From Paraburkholderia youngii (GTDB taxonomy: Bacteria > Pseudomonadota > Gammaproteobacteria > Burkholderiales > Burkholderiaceae): 64,000 nucleotides of DNA. Where the stretch lies: positions 806,001 through 870,000 of the forward strand of contig NZ_JAALDK010000002.1 of assembly GCF_013366925.1 (NCBI RefSeq), in the 5' to 3' direction. Under the pieces are notes generated by a model. That model saw only the letters and a program-made list of their open reading frames with translations. It ran no database searches and was not told the origin of the DNA. Shown piece after piece: positions 42,822 to 51,681 of this stretch (position 1 is its first letter; each line of letters opens with the position of its first letter). The translations under genes were made by a program, and so were the position numbers.

Positions 42822-43943
42822 TCAGCCGGCCGCAACGCGGTCGAGATGAAAGTCGATATCGCCAAACATCTTCTCCATCATCGTCATCTTGCGGAAGTAG
42901 TGCCCCACCGGATATTCCTCGGTGAGCCCCATGCCACCGTGCAACTGGATGCCCTGCGCGCAAACGAAGCGATTGGCGCGCGCGGCAACGGCCTTGGCCG
43001 CCGAGATCATGCGGCTGCGTTCGGCCGCCGGGCTGTTCAGGTGGGCGATCCCGCAGTACAGCATCGAGCGCGCCTCCTGGGTGGCGACGAACATCTCCGC
43101 CATGCGGTGCTGCAACGCCTGGAACTTGCCGATAGGCTGGCCGAACTGCGAGCGTCCCTTGATGTACTCCGAGGTGATCGCCATCACCGCTTCCATCATG
43201 CCGAGGCTCTCGGCCACGCTCGCGAGAATCGCCAGTTCCGTGGCTTGCGTGAGCACCTCCAGCGCGCGTTCCGGGGCGACGATCAGCGCATCCTCACCGA
43301 GCTCGACGTCGTGCAGGTCGATATCCGCGGCACGCGATCCATCGAGCAAGCGGTACGAACGGCACGTCACGCCCGCAGCGCGTCGATCGACGAGAAAAAC
43401 GCCCACGCGCTGCGATGCACCTTCGACTCGCGCGGTCACGAGCAACTGATCTGCCGACGCGCCTGCGATCACCAGCGTCTTCGCCCCGCTGATCAGATAA
43501 CCCGAGGCTGTCTTGAGCGCGTGCGTTCGGGCGTGGCATCCCACTTTGTACCGGCTGCCCGCTTCGCTATCCGCGAGCGAAAGCAGCAGCCTGCCCTCGA
43601 TGACGGCGGGAAGCAGCGTCTCGCGCTGAGCCGGCGCATCGCCTCGTTCGATGATCGTCGCGCAAAGCAGCGCCGTCTGTACGACCGGCTCGAGCGCCAT
43701 GCCGCGGCCCAGCGCCTCCATCAGGATCGCCGTCTCGACGAACGAGCAACCGAGACCGCCGACGTCTTCCGGCATGGTCAGACCGAGCCAGCCAAGCTCC
43801 GCATAGGCGCGCCAATGATCGCGGCTGAAGCCTTCTTGTCCCGCCGCGATGCGCGTGCGCGCCTCGAATCCATACTCCTGCTGGACATAGCGCTCAGCGC
43901 CATCCTTCAGCATCAATTGTTCTTCGGAGAAGTTGAAGTCCAT
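42822..43943 (-). CDS. Acyl-CoA dehydrogenase, small subunit of a heteromeric pair
   Basis: This 373-residue acyl-CoA dehydrogenase starts MDFNFSEEQ and has the C-terminal GIQLHGGMGLTEEYPVGHYF typical of the partner subunit in alpha2-beta2 enzymes, such as those acting on pimeloyl-CoA or steroid-side-chain CoA esters. It would introduce a 2,3 double bond into an acyl-CoA with FAD, passing electrons to ETF (encoded at 54909-56593). It starts two bases after the stop of the larger acyl-CoA dehydrogenase gene. Confidence 0.88.
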   Translation of the reverse strand: MDFNFSEEQLMLKDGAERYVQQEYGFEARTRIAAGQEGFSRDHWRAYAELGWLGLTMPEDVGGLGCSFVETAILMEALGRGMALEPVVQTALLCATIIERGDAPAQRETLLPAVIEGRLLLSLADSEAGSRYKVGCHARTHALKTASGYLISGAKTLVIAGASADQLLVTARVEGASQRVGVFLVDRRAAGVTCRSYRLLDGSRAADIDLHDVELGEDALIVAPERALEVLTQATELAILASVAESLGMMEAVMAITSEYIKGRSQFGQPIGKFQALQHRMAEMFVATQEARSMLYCGIAHLNSPAAERSRMISAAKAVAARANRFVCAQGIQLHGGMGLTEEYPVGHYFRKMTMMEKMFGDIDFHLDRVAAG

Positions 43944-43945
43944 GG

Positions 43946-45148
43946 CTACAGTCCAAATGCCAGCTTGGCAATGATGTTCTTCTGCACTTCGCGCGCGCCG
44001 CCATAGATGGTGGATGCGCGAGCGATCAGATAGCCCGACGTGCGGCCACCCATGTAGTCCGGCCAGTTTTCGTCGACTACCGGATCACCATCTGGCTCGC
44101 TGTGGTCGTCGAAACGTATCGCGCGAGGGCCGAGCGCGTCCATTTGCAGCTGCGTCACACGCTGTTGCATCTCCGAGCCGCTGATCTTCAGCGCAGAGAC
44201 GACAGCGTCGAGATTGCGCTCGCTCTTCTCTTCAGCGAGGATGCGCAGCACGGACCATTCGAGCGCCATCAGGTCCGCTTCGACCTCCGCGACCTTGCGC
44301 GCGAACCCGGGCGTATCGATCAGGCGCACGCCGTCCACCGTCTCCTGTCCGGCGATGTCTTTCGCGCGTTGCAGCTCACGTTTGTTGAAGTACAGGAACG
44401 CGCTCGCCGTGCGCTCCTTTTCGAGCAGATACTTCGCATAGGTCCAGCCCATGCCAGCCTCGCCCACGAGATGCGCCTTCGGCACGCGCACGTTCTCGAG
44501 GAACACTTCATTCAGCCCCTTGCCGCCCTCGATCGAGACGATCGGACGCACCGTGATGCCCGGTGTGTCCATTCTGACCAGCAGGAAGGAGATACCGCGT
44601 TGCGGCTTCACGGTCGTATCGGTCTTGACGAGGAAGAATCCCCAATCGGCAATCGTCGCGTCGCTGGTCCAGATCTTCTGGCCGTTGATGACGTACTCGT
44701 CACCGTCGAGCACGGCCGTGGTCTTCAGTCCGGCCAGATCCGAGCCCGCGTTCGGTTCCGAGAAGCCTTGACACCAGAACTCGTCGCCACGCAGGATAGG
44801 CCCGAGAAAACGCTCCTTCTGCCAGTCCGAGCCAAACGCGATGATGACGGGCGCAACCATCTGAGTGGACTGCCAACCGTAGTCCATCGCATCGGCGTTG
44901 TACAGCTCTTCCATGAAGATGTGCTTGCGCAACGCGCTCCAGTCAGTGCCGCCATGCTCGGCCGGCCAATGGGGCGCGCCCCAGCCGCGCTCGTACAAAA
45001 TGCGCTGCCATCTGCGGATGTCATCGCGCGTGGGCGGATGCACGCCATCACGCCAGCGGCGCGAGATGTCGGCCGGTGCATGCTCGTTGAAAAACTTCCT
45101 GACTTCCTGACGAAATGATTCGTCTTCCTCGCTGTAGCCGAAATGCAT
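43946..45148 (-). CDS. Acyl-CoA dehydrogenase, large subunit of a heteromeric pair
   Basis: This 400-residue acyl-CoA dehydrogenase has the substrate/FAD motif CQGFSEPNAGSDLAGLKTTA, WTSDATIADW and the C-terminal ASTIYGGAREVQKNIIAK. The layout is that of PimC-like or FadE-like large subunits, which work together with a smaller partner encoded next door. Length and the adjacent partner gene suggest a heterotetramer with a roomy active site for ring-containing acyl-CoAs. It follows a crotonase gene by 78 bases. Confidence 0.9.
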   Translation of the reverse strand: MHFGYSEEDESFRQEVRKFFNEHAPADISRRWRDGVHPPTRDDIRRWQRILYERGWGAPHWPAEHGGTDWSALRKHIFMEELYNADAMDYGWQSTQMVAPVIIAFGSDWQKERFLGPILRGDEFWCQGFSEPNAGSDLAGLKTTAVLDGDEYVINGQKIWTSDATIADWGFFLVKTDTTVKPQRGISFLLVRMDTPGITVRPIVSIEGGKGLNEVFLENVRVPKAHLVGEAGMGWTYAKYLLEKERTASAFLYFNKRELQRAKDIAGQETVDGVRLIDTPGFARKVAEVEADLMALEWSVLRILAEEKSERNLDAVVSALKISGSEMQQRVTQLQMDALGPRAIRFDDHSEPDGDPVVDENWPDYMGGRTSGYLIARASTIYGGAREVQKNIIAKLAFGL

Positions 45149-45226
45149 GCCTGACTCCTGAATCTCTTTCGCCTTCGTTTGTCTGCTCTGCCGCGCCGCT
45201 GTGCCGCGCTCGTGCGGGGTCTGTGC

Positions 45227-46006
45227 CTAGCGGCCCCTGAACGCGGGTGCGCGCTTTTCTCTCGCCGCGAGCCGGCCCTCCGCCGCATCCTCCGAGTTCA
45301 CCGCGAGCGCCACCGCGTTGAGTTCCTGAGCAAGAAACTCTTCCATGCTGCCCGTGTTCAACCTGAACAACTGCTTGGTCAGCCCGAGCGAAAGAGTCGG
45401 GCCGGCCGCAAGCTCGCCAGCCAGCTTTTCGGCAGCCGCATCGAGGTCACCGTCTTCGACGAGATGACTCGCCAGACCCATATCGAGCGCTTCCTTGCCG
45501 CTCAGCCGGCGATTCAGATACATGATTTCCTTCGCGCGAAACTCGCCGCAATGACGGGCGAGCAGATGCACCATGCCACCTTCAGGCAAGGTGGCGCGCA
45601 TCAGGAATGCGGGAATGAACTGCGCAGTGTCGGAAACGACGAGCTGGTCCGCGCACAGCGCAAAGCTCCATGCAATTCCCACCGCCACACCCCGTACCGC
45701 CGCGACCATCGGCTTGTTGAGGTTGTACAACCGCAGCGCGATCTTCTGGTACACCGCCATCGATGCACGTGCGTGCGCCACGCTCATCTGCGGCGGCGCG
45801 GCGCCGCCGCCCTTGATGTCGGCGCCGGCGCAAAAAGCGCGGCCTGCGCCGGTGAGGATCACCGCGCGAATCTCCGGGTCCTGTTCGATGCGATCGAGAT
45901 GGCCGAGAATCAGGTGGAGCATCTCCGGCGTGAGCGCGTTGAGCTTCTCGGGGCGGTTCAGACACAGCGTCGCAACCGCGCCGTTCAATGTGAGTTCAAC
46001 ATCCAT
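45227..46006 (-). CDS. Crotonase-family protein without the hydratase glutamates
   Basis: This 259-residue crotonase has the oxyanion-hole segment CAGADIKGG. At the two hydratase positions it reads GVAVGIAWSF (no Glu) and PAFLMRATLPEGG, so ordinary enoyl-CoA hydration is unlikely; isomerase, hydrolase or ring-cleavage roles are open. It lies in the long leftward operon between another atypical crotonase and the acyl-CoA dehydrogenase pair. Confidence 0.82.
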   Translation of the reverse strand: MDVELTLNGAVATLCLNRPEKLNALTPEMLHLILGHLDRIEQDPEIRAVILTGAGRAFCAGADIKGGGAAPPQMSVAHARASMAVYQKIALRLYNLNKPMVAAVRGVAVGIAWSFALCADQLVVSDTAQFIPAFLMRATLPEGGMVHLLARHCGEFRAKEIMYLNRRLSGKEALDMGLASHLVEDGDLDAAAEKLAGELAAGPTLSLGLTKQLFRLNTGSMEEFLAQELNAVALAVNSEDAAEGRLAAREKRAPAFRGR

Positions 46007-46054
46007 GATGTTCCGATCTTCATTTGGGTTGCAGGGGTCGCTTCGAACGACGGG

Positions 46055-46948
46055 TCAACTGCCGCGAGCGTGCAGCCGGATCATCCCGTCGCCGAATGGC
46101 TCGTCGCGGCGCTTGAGCGCCTCCTTGAGGCCAACCGCTTCCATGTCTGCCTTGAATTGCGCGCGCCGCGGCCCCTGGCTCTGGTGAGCGCGGGCGTCGT
46201 TCTCGACCGCAATGCGTTGAAGCGTGCGCGAGCCGGCCAACTCCAGGCCGAGGTTGACGATGCGCTTATTCGCAGCCAACAGATCGGCATCGACGAACGA
46301 CAGACGGCGCGCCAGCTCGTTCACCTCCGCGTCGAGCTGTTCTGCCGGCACCGCATCCATGACCAGCCCAATCTTCGCGGCGTCGCGGCCCGTTAGCGAG
46401 TCGCCAGATAGCAGCAGACGTTTCGCCCACTGCGGGCCCACGTGATAGAACCACATATGCGCAGGCGGCGAGCCGTTCGCACGCGTGGCGGGAAAACCGA
46501 TCCTCGCATCGTCGGCGGCGATCACCATGTCGCACGCGAGCGCCAGGTCCGTGCCGCCCGCAAGACAGTTGCCATGCACCTGCGCGATGATCGGCTTGTG
46601 GATTTCGGCCATCAGATTGACCGTCTCCGACTGCCGCTCCATCGACCAGCAGTCGTCGTCGAAACTGCGAATCGTGCCGCGATAGTCACCCGGATCAACG
46701 GCGTCCGCGGCACGGTCCGAATACGTCGTCACGAGATCGTAGCCCGCGCAGAAATCGCGGCCGGCTCCCGACAGCACGATCACGTTCACCGATTTGAGGT
46801 CGTCGGCTTCGAGCAACGCCGCTTTGAGTTCCTGCAGTAGCGGATTGTTGATGGCGTTGCGCTTGTCCGGACGATTCAGCGTGATACGCGCAACCCGTTC
46901 CGCTACTTCGAACTTCACGCATTCCGAACTCTTTAGCCATTTGGCCAT
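46055..46948 (-). CDS. Crotonase-family protein, extended C-terminus
   Basis: This 297-residue crotonase has CAGYDL at the oxyanion hole. The first hydratase Glu is replaced by Asp134 (AGGTDLALACD), and the second region reads FPATRANGSPPAHM without a Glu. The roughly 35-residue C-terminal extension is longer than usual. The chemistry is therefore uncertain. The ATG at 46948 follows GGAGAG. It is the next gene after the CoA ligase, so it may act on that ligase's product after dehydrogenation. Confidence 0.82.
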   Translation of the reverse strand: MAKWLKSSECVKFEVAERVARITLNRPDKRNAINNPLLQELKAALLEADDLKSVNVIVLSGAGRDFCAGYDLVTTYSDRAADAVDPGDYRGTIRSFDDDCWSMERQSETVNLMAEIHKPIIAQVHGNCLAGGTDLALACDMVIAADDARIGFPATRANGSPPAHMWFYHVGPQWAKRLLLSGDSLTGRDAAKIGLVMDAVPAEQLDAEVNELARRLSFVDADLLAANKRIVNLGLELAGSRTLQRIAVENDARAHQSQGPRRAQFKADMEAVGLKEALKRRDEPFGDGMIRLHARGS

Positions 46949-46980
46949 GGTCGATTCTCTCCAAACGAGGCGATTGCCGT

Positions 46981-48513
46981 TCACTGGGCAAACTGCTGGC
47001 GCAAGCTCACCTTGCTGATCTTGCCGGTCGGCAGTCTCGGCAGCTCGTCGACGAAGGCGATGGCCTTCGGACATTTGTAGCTCGCGATCAGGCCGCGGCA
47101 GAACTCGATCAGCTCGGCTTCGCCCGCTTGCTCGCCCCGCCGCAACACGACGATCGCTTTCACGCTTTCTCCCCACTTCTCGTGCGGCACGCCGATCACC
47201 GCCACGTCGATGACCGCCGGATGCTGCCCCAGCGCATCTTCGACTTCACGGCTATAAATGTTTTCGCCGCCGGAAATGATCATGTCCTTCTTGCGGTCGA
47301 CGAGGAAGATGTAGCCGTCCTTGTCCTGGTAGCCCATGTCGCCCGAGCGGTACCAGCCGTCGCGCAGTGCTTCCACCGTCGCCACGCTGTTGTTCCAGTA
47401 GCCGCTCAACTGCGTCTGCGAGCGCAGCCAGACCTCGCCGGTCTGACCTTGCGGCAGATCGTTGCCGTGATCGTCGACGATGCGCAGGTCGATGCCGGGA
47501 CACGGACGTCCCACCGATGCGAGGCGCCGTACCTGTTCCGGCGACCCTTGAGGCTTCACCTCATGCGCAGGCAACCAGCAGGCATTGCTCTCGGTCATAC
47601 CGTACTGAACCGAAAACACGGGGCCGAGCACCTGAATGCCACGCACAAGCAGTGGCGGCGGCACCGGTGCAGCCGCGGTGACGATGTTTTCGATGCTCGA
47701 CACGTCATAGCTCGACAGCTCCGGCACGTCGAGGACCGCCTGGAGCATCGCGGCAACCATGAACGTGAAGGTGATGCGCTCTTGCGCGATCGTCTCGAGC
47801 ATTTGCTTCGGATCGAAGGCTCGATGGATGACCGTCGTGCCGCCCATCCACGCGACTGCATTGACGAAGCCGATCCCTCCGACATGAAACGCCGGCGTCG
47901 TCTGCAGCACACGCGTCTTGCCAGAAAACTCCGTCACGAGCGCGCAGCTTTCCGCGGTGACGCACATCGCATGGTGTGTGCGCACGACACCCTTGGGACG
48001 CCCTGTGGTGCCGCTCGTGTACATCAGATACGCGTAATCCTCGGGATTCGAGCGGATCGGCGGCCCTTCCACTGGGCCGGCTTCCATCACCGCCTCGAAT
48101 GAAACGGCCCAATCAGGCGCGTCGCCGATGCAGATGTACTGCTCGATTCCGGGCAGTTGCGAACGCAGTCCGTCCACGACATCGGCATACTGAGCCTCGA
48201 AGACGAGCGCTTTGGGCGCCGCATCCTTCAGAATGTAGAGAATCTCCGCGGGCGCCAGCCGAAAATTGACGGTCGCGAGAATAAAACCGGCCCACTCGCA
48301 CGCACGGTAGGTCTCGTAGTACTCCGCGCAGTTCATTGCGAGGATCGCAACCCGATCCTGACGCCGCAGGCCACGCTGATATAGCGCGCCCGAAAAGCGT
48401 CTTGCACGCTCCGCCAACTGAGCGTGCGTCAGACGCCGTTCCGCATATACGAGCGCCGTGTGGTCGGCATGCAAGCGAGCGTTTCGCTCGATCATCTCGC
48501 CAAGGGTTCTCAT
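46981..48513 (-). CDS. AMP-forming acyl-CoA ligase (FadD-like)
   Basis: This 510-residue adenylate-forming enzyme has the phosphate loop YTSGTTGRPKG (TSG begins at 166), the GWYRSGDMGY motif and the C-terminal catalytic lysine in RLPTGKISK (about residue 498). It couples ATP hydrolysis to formation of an acyl-CoA from a free acid. The position in the long operon, before crotonases and acyl-CoA dehydrogenases, fits activation of a ring-cleavage acid for beta-oxidation. Confidence 0.92.
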   Translation of the reverse strand: MRTLGEMIERNARLHADHTALVYAERRLTHAQLAERARRFSGALYQRGLRRQDRVAILAMNCAEYYETYRACEWAGFILATVNFRLAPAEILYILKDAAPKALVFEAQYADVVDGLRSQLPGIEQYICIGDAPDWAVSFEAVMEAGPVEGPPIRSNPEDYAYLMYTSGTTGRPKGVVRTHHAMCVTAESCALVTEFSGKTRVLQTTPAFHVGGIGFVNAVAWMGGTTVIHRAFDPKQMLETIAQERITFTFMVAAMLQAVLDVPELSSYDVSSIENIVTAAAPVPPPLLVRGIQVLGPVFSVQYGMTESNACWLPAHEVKPQGSPEQVRRLASVGRPCPGIDLRIVDDHGNDLPQGQTGEVWLRSQTQLSGYWNNSVATVEALRDGWYRSGDMGYQDKDGYIFLVDRKKDMIISGGENIYSREVEDALGQHPAVIDVAVIGVPHEKWGESVKAIVVLRRGEQAGEAELIEFCRGLIASYKCPKAIAFVDELPRLPTGKISKVSLRQQFAQ

Positions 48514-48546
48514 CTCAATCCCGTCGTTGTTGTGTCAGATCGTCTG

Positions 48547-49362
48547 TTAACCTGCGAGCGTCTGTGGATCGGCCAGCACGGTGCCGATGAATGCAGCGAA
48601 GCGCGCCGCGTCGGCTCCGTTGATCACGCGATGGTCGTAGCTGAGCGACAAGGGCAGCATCTTGCGCCAGCTGACGCCGCCGTCATCCGCCGGCGCGGCC
48701 GCCAGCCGGGTTTTAGTCACACCGAGAATCGCCACTTCAGGCGCATTGACGATAGGCGTAAACCCAGTCCCGCCGAAGCCGCCCAGCGAGCTGATCGAGA
48801 AGCAGCCCCCCGACATCTCTGCCATCGATAGTCCCTTTTCGCGGGCCTTCTGCGAAATTGCTGCAAGTTCCACCGAGAGTTCTTCGACACTCTTCCTGTC
48901 GCAATCGCGCAGCACCGGCACGAGCAATCCAAAGCGCGTGTCCACGGCGACCCCGATGTGGAAGTACTTCTTCAGAACGATGTTTTTGCCGTCACCGTCG
49001 AGCGACGCGTTGAATTGCGGGAACTCTTGCAAAGCCCGCACCACGGCTTTGATCAGGAAGACGAGCGGCGTCAGCTTGACCGCCGGATTCGCGTCGTTAC
49101 GCGCCTTGCGATAGCTTTCGAGCGACGTAATATCGGCATCGTCATGGTGGGTCACATGCGGAATCGTCAGCCAGTTGCGCGACAGGAAGGCTCCTGTGAG
49201 CTTCTGGATGCGCGACACCGGCTTGACCTCTACCTCGCCGAATTCGGCGAAATCGACCTGCGGCCATGGCGGCAAATGCGCACCAAATGCTGGGACTGCG
49301 GCCTCGCCCGAACCAGTATTCACGTTGGACTGCGCTCGGGCAGCTACGGATTCGACACTCAT
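48547..49362 (-). CDS. 2-oxoacid dehydrogenase-type E2 acyltransferase core without lipoyl domain
   Basis: This 271-residue protein contains only the catalytic domain of a dihydrolipoyl acyltransferase. It has TIPHVTHHDDADIT, a GGCFSISSLGG-like strand and the active site SYDHRVINGADAARF with His244. The residue following Val-Ile is Asn248 rather than the more common Asp; Asn is also found in Azotobacter pyruvate-dehydrogenase E2. There is no lipoyl or E1-binding domain in front; the lipoyl domain is a separate gene 52 bases upstream. The start at 49362 follows GAGG. Confidence 0.88.
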   Translation of the reverse strand: MSVESVAARAQSNVNTGSGEAAVPAFGAHLPPWPQVDFAEFGEVEVKPVSRIQKLTGAFLSRNWLTIPHVTHHDDADITSLESYRKARNDANPAVKLTPLVFLIKAVVRALQEFPQFNASLDGDGKNIVLKKYFHIGVAVDTRFGLLVPVLRDCDRKSVEELSVELAAISQKAREKGLSMAEMSGGCFSISSLGGFGGTGFTPIVNAPEVAILGVTKTRLAAAPADDGGVSWRKMLPLSLSYDHRVINGADAARFAAFIGTVLADPQTLAG

Positions 49363-49414
49363 CGCGGATGCCTCTTCAAACGACTCTTGAATAAGGTGAC
49401 CGGCCTGCGGCCAA

Positions 49415-49645
49415 TCAGACGATTTCCGCCAGCACCGTGCCGACGGGATACACTTCGCCAACCTGGGCGACGATGCGCAGCGTGCCCGACGCCGGCGACT
49501 CGACCTCCTGAACCGATTTGTCGCTCTCGAGCGCGTAGAGAATCTGCCCTTCGCTCACGGTCGCGCCGTCTTCCGCCAGCCATTCGGCCAGCGTGCCTTC
49601 ATTCATGGAAAAGCCCAGTTTGGGCAGCAGAACTTGTGTGGTCAT
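49415..49645 (-). CDS. Stand-alone lipoyl-domain protein
   Basis: This 76-residue protein is a single biotinyl/lipoyl domain. The lysine that would carry lipoate is Lys43 in ESDKSVQEV, and the hairpin is framed by LPKLGFSMNEG and the C-terminal PVGTVLAEIV. In normal complexes this domain is fused to E2, whereas here it is free and lies between E1-beta and the E2 core. It would shuttle the acyl group between them. Confidence 0.9.
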   Translation of the reverse strand: MTTQVLLPKLGFSMNEGTLAEWLAEDGATVSEGQILYALESDKSVQEVESPASGTLRIVAQVGEVYPVGTVLAEIV

Positions 49646-49689
49646 GAGCTTGCTCTATTGATGATGGAAATTCCGGGAGCGCGTGCTCG

Positions 49690-50682
49690 TCATTTCAGCG
49701 TCGCGCGAACCGCCGCTTCGATGTCTGCCACGCCCGGCGCGAACGCGTCTTCGAGCGGCTTGGAGAACGGCACGGGGCAGAATTGCGCGCCCACGCGCTG
49801 CACCGGCGCCTTGAGTTCGCGAAAGAGGGCCTCGTAGATGCGAGATGCGATTTCAGCACCCACGCCGAACGGCTTGACGGCCTCGTGCACCACGACGGCG
49901 CGCCCTGTTTTGGCAACCGAAGTCAGGATGGTTTCGGTATCCAGAGGCGAGACCGTGCGCAAATCGATCACTTCGCAGGCGATCCCATCCTTGGCGAGCG
50001 CCTCCGCGGCGACCATGACCTCTTGCACGCGGCGGCTGTAACTGATCAACGTGACGTCCGTGCCTGCGCGCACGACGTTGGCCTTTCCAAGTGGAATCGC
50101 CACGCCGCGCTCCGGCACATTGCCCGGGTTCCAGTAGGTCGGCATGTTCTCGATGAACAGACAAGGGTCGTCGTCGCGGATGCAGGACAGCATCAGGCCA
50201 TACGCATCGGCAGGATTCGAAGGTGCGACCACCTTGATGCCGGCGACGTGCGCGAACCACGCTTCAAGGTAGTCCGCGTGCTGACCACCCGTGCCGAAGC
50301 CGGCACCGGTCATCGTGCGGATCACGATCGGCACGTTGGTCTGCCCGCCCGACATGAAGCGCAGTTTCGCCGCGTGATTCACGATCATGTCCATCGCGAC
50401 GGTCGTGAAGTTCATCAGCATGATTTCCGCCACCGGGCGCATGCCGACCATCGAAGCGCCGATTGCCGCACCGATGATGGCCTGCTCCGAGATCGGCGTC
50501 GAACGCACGCGCGACGTGCCGTATTTCGACGATAGTCCCTTCGTTACGCCGACAATGCCGCCTTCCTGACCGTCGGCAACGTCTTCACCCAGCACGATCA
50601 CGTTGACGTCGGCGGCCATTGCATCGTCGAGCGCGAAGTTGACGGCCTGGATAGTGTTGATGTTGGTTGGCATCTGGCTCAT
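49690..50682 (-). CDS. 2-oxoacid/acetoin dehydrogenase-type E1 component, beta subunit
   Basis: This 330-residue protein is the beta chain of a thiamine-diphosphate-dependent E1. It shows the signature IVLGEDVADGQEGGIVGVTKGL and the segments PISEQAIIGAAIGASMVGMRPVA in pieces, and matches the pyruvate/acetoin dehydrogenase E1-beta length. The ATG at 50682 overlaps the alpha-subunit stop and is preceded by GAGG. With the alpha subunit it decarboxylates a 2-oxoacid or cleaves a vicinal diketone/acyloin. Confidence 0.9.
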   Translation of the reverse strand: MSQMPTNINTIQAVNFALDDAMAADVNVIVLGEDVADGQEGGIVGVTKGLSSKYGTSRVRSTPISEQAIIGAAIGASMVGMRPVAEIMLMNFTTVAMDMIVNHAAKLRFMSGGQTNVPIVIRTMTGAGFGTGGQHADYLEAWFAHVAGIKVVAPSNPADAYGLMLSCIRDDDPCLFIENMPTYWNPGNVPERGVAIPLGKANVVRAGTDVTLISYSRRVQEVMVAAEALAKDGIACEVIDLRTVSPLDTETILTSVAKTGRAVVVHEAVKPFGVGAEIASRIYEALFRELKAPVQRVGAQFCPVPFSKPLEDAFAPGVADIEAAVRATLK

Positions 50683-51665
50683 GCAAGCACCTCGTCCTTG
50701 AAGATGTCGCGACGAAGCTCAGCGACATCGGGATATTCGCTCGACAACGTGAATTCGACCGCAGCGTCGATCTGCGCCTCGTGCCCGGCTTCCATCGCAG
50801 CCAGTTGCTGTTCGGTCGCATGCTTTGCATCGATGAGCCACTGGCGGAAGAGCGGCACGGGGTCCTTGGCGACCCAGGCCGCCTTTTCGTGCTTGTCCAT
50901 GTACGCGTCCGGATCGCCAAATACATGGCCCTGAAAGCGGAACGTGTTCGCTTCGATGAGCGTCGGGCCGCCACCGTCACGCGCACGCTCGACCGCCTCG
51001 CGCGCCGCCTTGTGCATCGCGATCGGATCGTTGCCGTTCACCGTCACGCCGGGCATCTGGTACGCGACCGCGCGTTGCGCGATGTTGGACACGGAGGTGC
51101 CGTAAGCGTATTTGGTGTGCTCGGCGTAGCCGTTGTTCTGGCAGACGAAAATCACCGGCAGCTTCCAGACGGACGCCATGTTCAGTGACTCGTGGAACGC
51201 GCCGATGTTGGATGCGCCATCGCCGAAGTAAGCGACTGCCACGCGCCGTTCACCGCGAATCTGCGCGGCAAGCGCCAGGCCATTCGCAATTGGCATCGAA
51301 CTGCCGACGATGCCGGTCGTGACCATCACGCCGGAAGCGGGATGGGTAACGTGCATCGGACCGCCCTTGCCCTTGCAGGTCCCGGTCACTCGTCCACCGA
51401 GTTCGGCCCAGAGTTCCTTGAGCGGCACACCTTTGGCGATCATGTCGTGAACACCGCGGTAGATCGTGCAGATGTAGTCGTCATCGGTGAGACACACCGA
51501 CATCGCCGACGGAATCACTTCCTGCCCGCGCGGCGAGTAGTACGGCATGACCAGCTTGCCGGCCTTGATCACGGCGCGAAAGCGCTCATCGTTCTGCTTG
51601 ATGAGTGTCATGCGCCTGTAGATGTCGACCAGGACTTCGCTGCTGGGCGGCTGATAGGCATTCAT
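50679..51665 (-). CDS. 2-oxoacid/acetoin dehydrogenase-type E1 component, alpha subunit
   Basis: This 328-residue alpha chain carries the thiamine-diphosphate motif from Gly148-Asp-Gly to Asn177-Asn178 (GDGASN then CQNNGY). It is closer in length to acetoin-dehydrogenase AcoA and branched-chain-type alpha chains than to the single-chain E1 of pyruvate dehydrogenase. With E1-beta, lipoyl protein and E2 core it would oxidatively cleave an alpha-keto group. No E3 (lipoamide dehydrogenase) gene is in the window, so E3 would have to come from elsewhere. Confidence 0.9.
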   Translation of the reverse strand: MNAYQPPSSEVLVDIYRRMTLIKQNDERFRAVIKAGKLVMPYYSPRGQEVIPSAMSVCLTDDDYICTIYRGVHDMIAKGVPLKELWAELGGRVTGTCKGKGGPMHVTHPASGVMVTTGIVGSSMPIANGLALAAQIRGERRVAVAYFGDGASNIGAFHESLNMASVWKLPVIFVCQNNGYAEHTKYAYGTSVSNIAQRAVAYQMPGVTVNGNDPIAMHKAAREAVERARDGGGPTLIEANTFRFQGHVFGDPDAYMDKHEKAAWVAKDPVPLFRQWLIDAKHATEQQLAAMEAGHEAQIDAAVEFTLSSEYPDVAELRRDIFKDEVLA

Positions 51666-51681
51666 TCGTCACTCTCCTGTG

